Assembly (NCBI GenBank): GCA_036504075.1 | Contig: DASXVX010000007.1 | Span: forward strand, 62,001-126,000 | Direction of reading: 5' to 3' | Length of the DNA stretch: 64,000 nucleotides | From: DASXVX01 sp036504075 | Lineage (GTDB): Bacteria > Bacillota > Sulfobacillia > Symbiobacteriales > Symbiobacteriaceae | Shown here: positions 63,894-64,000 of the stretch, in pieces | How the letters are laid out: each line of letters starts with the position of its first letter | How positions within the stretch are numbered: position 1 is the stretch's first letter | The notes under the pieces: model-generated | Database searches by the model: none | What the model was told of the DNA's origin: nothing | Seen by the model: only the letters and a program-made list of their open reading frames with translations | Made by a program: the position numbers and the translations under genes

Positions 63894-64000
63894 CTAGCCT
63901 TCGCCCGCACTCAGAGGGGTATGTACCGTGAAGCCGCCTGACTCCAACGTCACGGTGACGGTCCGCTGGTCGTCCGCCAAGGCCGCCACAGTAGCGCACG
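63894..64000 (-). CDS. C-terminus of an unidentified protein (partial)
   Basis: Only the last 34 residues are seen, ending ATVAALADDQRTVTVTLESGGFTVHTPLSAGEG. It stops 28 bases before the obg start and precedes it on the same strand. In other Bacillota, rpmA or a Spo0B-like protein is found here, but the tail does not look like L27; I do not assign it. Confidence 0.55.
   Translation of the reverse strand, partial: CATVAALADDQRTVTVTLESGGFTVHTPLSAGEG

Noticed and set aside
1..64000. CRISPR arrays, prophage and rRNA genes
   Set aside because: No regularly spaced direct repeats, no phage structural genes and no rRNA-like stretch were seen on either strand.

Overview
This is a GC-rich (roughly 65%) stretch of a spore-forming, competence-type Bacillota genome. 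SpoIIP, ComEA/ComEC, a T-box-regulated leuS, and the obg-yhbY-nadD-yqeK-LCP-rsfS block support that. GTG and TTG starts with strong AGGAGG sites are very common. The style fits the Symbiobacteriales or other high-GC Clostridia-like lineages; this is inferred from gene content and order only.

Region 1 (1-14461, all minus strand) is a transport and catabolism block. A two-component system with an orphan DctP-type binding protein (14461-11151) precedes a complete livKHMGF ABC importer, which runs on into a family III CoA transferase, an enoyl-CoA hydratase and an HMG-CoA lyase-type enzyme and ends at a terminator near 3119-3144. A second livKHM set follows and leaves the window at base 1. The layout suggests uptake, CoA activation, hydration and C-C cleavage of a branched acid.

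Region 2 (14600-33000) holds housekeeping and sporulation genes (map, an L,D-transpeptidase, hemW, lepA, spoIIP, greA, rpsT, holA, panC). Among them are a group II-C intron sitting in a terminator (22945-25026), a GH18 protein, a PadR/membrane-protein pair, an XRE regulator and a membrane-bound alkaline-phosphatase-superfamily enzyme.

Region 3 (33000-48800) has a tetraheme cytochrome, comEC, a lipoprotein, a chemoreceptor, hisC, nfo, azlCD, comEA, a BON-domain protein, a small protein with a possible degenerate nucleoside-deoxyribosyltransferase/TIR-like core, leuS with its T-box leader and an SDR protein.

Region 4 (48800-64000, minus strand) has a large secreted 5'-nucleotidase with an extra C-terminal domain, a very short RBS-preceded reading frame followed by a terminator, a class A PBP, and then the most unusual unit: a promoter-preceded, translationally coupled four-gene operon of split transketolase, RuBisCO-like protein and aminoglycoside-phosphotransferase-fold kinase (59047-55068). 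It sits next to the conserved rsfS-LCP-yqeK-nadD-yhbY-obg block. This operon is the best candidate for an undescribed pathway and looks like a branched-sugar or sugar-acid phosphate route.
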